DNA of 64,000 nt from Dyadobacter sp. 3J3 (lineage in GTDB: Bacteria > Bacteroidota > Bacteroidia > Cytophagales > Spirosomataceae), in contig NZ_VTOL01000015.1 of NCBI RefSeq assembly GCF_009801115.1, positions 62,001 through 126,000 of the forward strand. Reading direction: 5' to 3'. The translations under genes and the position numbers were made by a program. Positions within the stretch are counted from its first letter, which is position 1. Each line of letters begins with the position of its first letter. The notes beneath the pieces were generated by a model. That model was not told the origin of the DNA and searched no databases. It saw nothing but the letters and a program-made list of their open reading frames with translations. Shown piece by piece: positions 60,608 through 64,000 of this stretch.

Positions 60608-61156
60608 ATGACGAAATTATTATTATTTATAAGCTCAGTTTTTCTGATTTATGGGAATCATTCTGAAAGTAAAAAGGCATCTGTTATGTTTTTTTCTGAA
60701 AAGTATGCTGCCAGGAATGCCCCTGGGACTACTATCAGCGGCACATTAACCGGCGGTCCGAATGCAGGAGCATTTTCTGCGACGAGCGTTGAACCGACAT
60801 GCAGTATGGGGTTAACCGGCCCAAAGTCTTTTGGAAATCAATATTCCGTAGGCGGTAAGGCGGACAAAGAGTTTTCAAGTCTTCAGCTTTTGGTGGATGA
60901 TTATGAAGCAGCAAAAAAGGGTACCGACAAGTTTTATATCAAAATAGCTTTTGGAAAAAGACTGATGGGCAAAAGCTATGAAGTGAGCAATAGCGACAAT
61001 TCTATTTCCGGCAAAAAACAGGGAAGCGGCGGTAAATTGACAATTAAAGAAAATGGAAGTTCAAAAACTGTGACCGTAACTGGAAAAACAGCGGATGGAG
61101 TCGTCATCAATGCTACGATTGTTTGCAATGCAGTTGTAACAATGCCGGGCAAATAA
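60608..61156 (+). CDS. Exported hypothetical protein
   Basis: A 182-residue protein with a short N-terminal hydrophobic segment (LLLFISSVFLIYG). The rest is Gly/Ser/Lys-rich with beta-strand character (TTISGTLTGGPNAGAF, NSISGKKQGSGGKLTI, SKTVTVTGKTADGVVINATI). I recognise no family. The region upstream (60314-60607) is AT-rich and shows no recognisable regulatory element. Confidence 0.6.
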   Translation: MTKLLLFISSVFLIYGNHSESKKASVMFFSEKYAARNAPGTTISGTLTGGPNAGAFSATSVEPTCSMGLTGPKSFGNQYSVGGKADKEFSSLQLLVDDYEAAKKGTDKFYIKIAFGKRLMGKSYEVSNSDNSISGKKQGSGGKLTIKENGSSKTVTVTGKTADGVVINATIVCNAVVTMPGK

Positions 61157-61190
61157 ATCCTGACCGGTGAAAATTTGAAATTAATAGCCA

Positions 61191-61217
61191 ATTGGCCGTA
61201 CTATTACTATGGCCAAT
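61191..61217. terminator. Weak hairpin between convergent genes
   Basis: ATTGGCC (61191-61197) and GGCCAAT (61211-61217) form a 7-bp stem with a 13-base loop between two converging genes. It has no strong T-run on either side. Confidence 0.4.
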
Positions 61218-61225
61218 AAATTTTA

Positions 61226-61837
61226 TCAGGCCGCAAGTCTTTCAAGAATAAGCTTGCATGGTATTTTTGAAGTAACAATCACGGTATGAGACAAGTACAA
61301 TGGAATTGTAAATACGTCACCTGATTTGAGGTGGTTATCCTTTCCATCAACAATAATATTGCAGGTGCCTTCTATAATAAGAAATGTTTCATACTCACTT
61401 TTGTGGATTTCGGGCGGAGAACCGTTTTTAATCCAGACAATAGCCGTTGTCCGTTCAGGAGTCGCAGCGATAATTCGAGCGTCAATTTCATCCAGGGGCT
61501 CTACTGGTACAAAATCGGGTCTTTCGAGCCATTCATTGAAATCAGAAATCAAAGAATCGATATGCAGTTCTGGTGGAAATGATTGTTTTTCTCCTCGGGT
61601 CATACGCTCCATATATTCCAAAGTGGCCATTAAAAATGGCTTAATTACCGGGTCAACACTTGTGGCTTGACTCAGTGCATAATTTTCCAGAGAAACTTCA
61701 ATTATAAATAATTCCTCCTTTACTTCGGGATGTATATTGACCATCGACTCTACCAGTACATTTTCCTCGGGACTAGTGTCTCCGATGACGTACATTTCCA
61801 ATATCCCTGAATCAATAAACTTTTTTACCTCAACCAT
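61226..61837 (-). CDS. Anti-sigma-like N-terminal domain fused to cupin (ChrR-like)
   Basis: A 203-residue protein. The first 60 residues (FIDSGILEMYVIGDTSPEEN, VESMVNIHPEVKEEL) resemble the N-terminal region of RskA/ChrR-type anti-sigma factors of Bacteroidetes. Residues about 125-200 form a cupin (SPPEIHKSEYETFLIIEG, LKSGDVFTIPLYLSHTV) with metal-binding His and Glu positions. A ChrR-like sensor that holds a sigma factor and senses stress through its cupin would explain the layout, but no sigma factor gene lies next to it. Palindromes at 61930-61942 and 61963-61978 lie upstream of its start. Confidence 0.72.
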   Translation of the reverse strand: MVEVKKFIDSGILEMYVIGDTSPEENVLVESMVNIHPEVKEELFIIEVSLENYALSQATSVDPVIKPFLMATLEYMERMTRGEKQSFPPELHIDSLISDFNEWLERPDFVPVEPLDEIDARIIAATPERTTAIVWIKNGSPPEIHKSEYETFLIIEGTCNIIVDGKDNHLKSGDVFTIPLYLSHTVIVTSKIPCKLILERLAA

Positions 61838-62082
61838 TCGATTGTACTCATATAAGTATGAATCTAAATTTCGAGCTATTCTGTGAAGAGATTTTTTGAA
61901 AATTCCCTCTTATTAAAAAACTTTAAATCGAATAGCCTATTCACCTCAAATGTAACGCTATTGAACGAGACATCGTTCGGGGTTAGTGATTGAAGGCAAT
62001 ATTTAACGGTTTATATTTGTGAATGATGAAATATTCAGACGTAATAGCAAGGCATCTGAATGTTACTGAATAAAATGGATTC

Positions 62083-62355
62083 CTATTCAGCTGTTGTCGG
62101 ATCGATAATTGCTGTTATCTCGTTGACTGAATTTGCCGGAAAATTGCCTTGTCTGGCGTGTTCAAGAATCATTTCTTTATTTGGAGCGATGTAAATGCAG
62201 TAAATTTTGTCACCCGTAACATAGCTTTGCACCCACTGGATTTGTGGCCCCATGTTTAACAAAACTCCGCAGGAAGTCTGCGAAATTCCCTTTAACTGTT
62301 CCCCGCTCAGATTTCCTGCTTCAGGGATTTCTCTTTCAATGACATACTTTGGCAT
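62083..62355 (-). CDS. DUF4242 protein
   Basis: A 90-residue protein: MPKYVIEREIPEAGNLSGEQ at the start and WVQSYVTGDKIYCIYIAPN in the middle, typical of DUF4242 (SCO4226-like, some members bind nickel). Here the metal-binding role is unproven. Single gene. Confidence 0.8.
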   Translation of the reverse strand: MPKYVIEREIPEAGNLSGEQLKGISQTSCGVLLNMGPQIQWVQSYVTGDKIYCIYIAPNKEMILEHARQGNFPANSVNEITAIIDPTTAE

Positions 62356-62528
62356 GATGGTATGTTTTTAGAATGAAAAATAAAATTAATATATTAAAAT
62401 TAAGTACTTTAAGTGGTTGATTATCAATTGTGTTATTATTCGGTTACGGAGATTAATTTACATCATTTTCAAGTCTGGGAATTCCTGACTCTTTCGAGTT
62501 ATCTTGCATAAATCATCCCGAATTTGAA

Positions 62529-63113
62529 ATGAATAAAAAGCCATTGACAGATTTTATTGAGAAAACTATTCCTGCATCAAATGAAACGCTGACTGCAATA
62601 GCGGCACATTTTGAGGAAAAAACATTTCCGAAAAATGATTATTTTTTGAAAGAAGGGAATGTCAGTAACAACTATTTCTTTTTGGCAGATGGTTTTATGC
62701 GGGCTTTCACTTTTGATACCGACGGCAATGAAGTGACAACCTACTTTTATCCCAAAAACAGAGTTGTGTTTGAGGCGGCGTCCTTTTTTATGCATACGGT
62801 TTCCACCGAAAACATTCAGGCGCTGACCGATTGCACGGGTTATATCATTACGTTTGAAAAACTGAATATGCTTTTTCATTCGATTCCTGAATTCCGGGAA
62901 TTTGGACGGGCGATGCTGGTTAAGGAATTCGTTGTGTTTAAACAGCGGACGCTGGCCATGATCAACAAAAGTGCCGAAGAGCGGTACGAAAATCTGATCA
63001 GTTCGGAAAAAGAAATTTTTAAATATGCGCAGTTGAAATATATCGCTTCTTATCTCGGGATCACGGATACATCTTTGAGCAGGATCCGGCGCGAATTTTC
63101 AAAGAAAGAGTAA
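62529..63113 (+). CDS. Crp/Fnr-family transcriptional regulator
   Basis: A 194-residue regulator. The cyclic-nucleotide-binding-like beta-roll spans about 15-120 (KNDYFLKEGNVSNNYFFLADGFMRAF). A C-terminal winged HTH is at about 150-190 (LKYIASYLGITDTSLSRIRREF). Members in Bacteroidetes often regulate a neighbouring membrane protein or oxidoreductase; here the next gene, 76 bp away, is a membrane protein. Confidence 0.88.
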   Translation: MNKKPLTDFIEKTIPASNETLTAIAAHFEEKTFPKNDYFLKEGNVSNNYFFLADGFMRAFTFDTDGNEVTTYFYPKNRVVFEAASFFMHTVSTENIQALTDCTGYIITFEKLNMLFHSIPEFREFGRAMLVKEFVVFKQRTLAMINKSAEERYENLISSEKEIFKYAQLKYIASYLGITDTSLSRIRREFSKKE

Positions 63114-63189
63114 CTGAAATCATTTCTTGCCATTTGACAAGTGCATTCGGTCAGCCAATGTATTCCTTTGTCTTATAAATATTTAAGCA

Positions 63190-63870
63190 ATGGAAAATCT
63201 ACCAAGTTACGTCTATCTGGTTTTTGGGCTCACCGTATTAGCAGCCTTGTTCCTTTTCTACAAAGCGACAAATTATTCCAAAACATTTCTGATTGTTATC
63301 GCCAGCTGGATGATCGCTCAAACGGTTATCAGTTTTTCAGGATTTTACAAAATCACAGGCACAGTTCCACCCAGAGTTGGTTTGTTATTGATACCGACTC
63401 TGGTAATCACAATCATACTTTTCTCAACAAAAAAGGGAAGGAATTTTATTGATTGTTTGAATATCAAAACGTTAACATTATTTCATATCATCAGAGTCCC
63501 GGTTGAGCTGACTTTATTGTGGCTTTTCATGTACAAATTTGTTCCGGAATTAATGACTTTCGAAGGAAGGAATTTTGATATTCTTTCAGGGATTTCGGCG
63601 CCGATAGTTTATTATTTTGGTTTTGTAAAGAAAACAATAAACCGATCTGTAATCCTGATCTGGAATTTTACCTGTTTGGCTTTACTGATCAATATTGCCG
63701 TTAACGCGATATTATCTGTTCCAGGCGCATTCCAGCATTTTGCTTTTGATCAGCCGAATGTTGGGATTTTGATGTTTCCTTTTATTTTTCTGCCTTCAAT
63801 TTTGGTGCCGTTGGTATTGTTTTCCCATCTTACTTCGATAAGAAGGATTTTGATAGGAAAAGAGATTTAG
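63190..63870 (+). CDS. Polytopic membrane protein, unknown
   Basis: A 226-residue protein with seven hydrophobic segments and short loops. No catalytic motif is recognised. It follows a Crp/Fnr regulator by 76 bp, so it is a likely target of it. Function unknown. Confidence 0.75.
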   Translation: MENLPSYVYLVFGLTVLAALFLFYKATNYSKTFLIVIASWMIAQTVISFSGFYKITGTVPPRVGLLLIPTLVITIILFSTKKGRNFIDCLNIKTLTLFHIIRVPVELTLLWLFMYKFVPELMTFEGRNFDILSGISAPIVYYFGFVKKTINRSVILIWNFTCLALLINIAVNAILSVPGAFQHFAFDQPNVGILMFPFIFLPSILVPLVLFSHLTSIRRILIGKEI

Positions 63871-63897
63871 TACTTTTCAATACTTCGCTTCACAAAA

Positions 63898-63932
63898 ATT
63901 CAGGAATTCTGCACGAAGCAAAATTCCTGAAT
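63898..63932. terminator. Hairpin between converging genes
   Basis: 11-bp perfect arms ATTCAGGAATT (63898-63908) and AATTCCTGAAT (63922-63932) with a 13-base loop. On the minus strand five Ts follow, giving a fair terminator for a minus-strand gene entering the window from the right. Confidence 0.6.
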
Positions 63933-63951
63933 GCGTATAGACTACATCGTT

Positions 63952-64000
63952 TTAGGAAGCAAGATCCAGATCCGCAGCTCTGCTGAATTCCTTTTCAAGA
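63952..64000 (-). CDS. Possible 3' end of a minus-strand gene, unidentified
   Basis: On the minus strand a frame runs in from the window edge and ends LEKEFSRAADLDLAS followed by TAA (63952-63954), 19 bp before the hairpin at 63898-63932. Only 15 residues are available, so the product cannot be named. The hairpin with T-run behind the stop supports a real gene end. Confidence 0.35.
   Translation of the reverse strand, partial: LEKEFSRAADLDLAS

Noticed and set aside
1..64000. tRNA or rRNA genes, prophage or insertion sequences
   Set aside because: I looked for cloverleaf-like sequences, transposase motifs and integrase genes and saw none; small RNAs without conserved motifs could have been missed.

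Overview
The window looks like chromosomal DNA of a Bacteroidota bacterium of the order Cytophagales, plausibly a Dyadobacter/Spirosoma relative. This is inferred from protein style, because no search was possible. Supporting signs are moderate G+C, TonB-dependent receptors with a carboxypeptidase-like N-terminal domain, a type IX secretion C-terminal domain, an ECF sigma factor next to an inner-to-outer-membrane anti-sigma-like protein, promoters of the TTTG / TAnnTTTG type, almost no Shine-Dalgarno sequences and several UUG or GUG starts. No rRNA, tRNA, CRISPR array, prophage or insertion sequence was seen.

Layout. 1-5.9 kb: DNA-repair genes (3' part of an Lhr-type ligase-associated helicase overlapping pdeM; an AAA ATPase; a DUF4130 protein overlapping a radical SAM DNA-repair protein behind a palindromic operator). 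6-7.2 kb: lipoprotein esterase and CDGSH protein. 7.3-12.7 kb: a four-gene signalling cluster (FIST sensor, PAS kinase, response regulator, hybrid kinase). 12.8-17.6 kb: dGTPase, then a + strand run of pseudouridine synthase, NagB-like deaminase and GMC oxidoreductase. 17.6-25.4 kb: membrane proteins, quinone oxidoreductase, HigBA toxin-antitoxin, CPBP protease, TetR-like regulator plus ABC1 kinase, acetyltransferase. 25.4-36.5 kb: iron uptake (PepSY protein, siderophore receptor), a sigma/anti-sigma pair whose anti-sigma-like gene carries an in-frame stop, a lipoprotein, a hydrolase, a BtuB-like receptor and an AI-2E permease. 36.6-45.2 kb: DUF1624 protein, CDF transporter, FAD-linked oxidase, two polytopic glycosyltransferase-like proteins, an RsmB-family methyltransferase. 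45.3-52.3 kb: a nitronate-monooxygenase-like protein, an alpha-L-fucosidase gene with an in-frame stop, an array of short palindromes, acid phosphatase, intradiol dioxygenase-like protein, pirin-like protein, chagasin-type inhibitor, ABM protein. 52.5-64 kb: orphan catalase-related domain, secreted sugar dehydrogenase, M28 peptidase, protealysin-like M4 peptidase with emfourin inhibitor, small secreted or hypothetical proteins, anti-sigma/cupin fusion, DUF4242, Crp/Fnr regulator and membrane protein.

The observations most worth following are two independent in-frame TAA codons in otherwise intact genes (30453-30455 and 48521-48523), a 54-nt-period array of 13-nt palindromes (48692-48845), a stand-alone catalase C-terminal domain (52583-52972), the palindromic operator in front of the radical SAM repair pair, a pirin that has lost its metal-binding histidines, and several families of intergenic inverted repeats. 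I did not see a clearly new multi-gene defence or metabolic system. The FIST signalling cluster and the radical SAM/DUF4130 pair are the least understood multi-gene units here.
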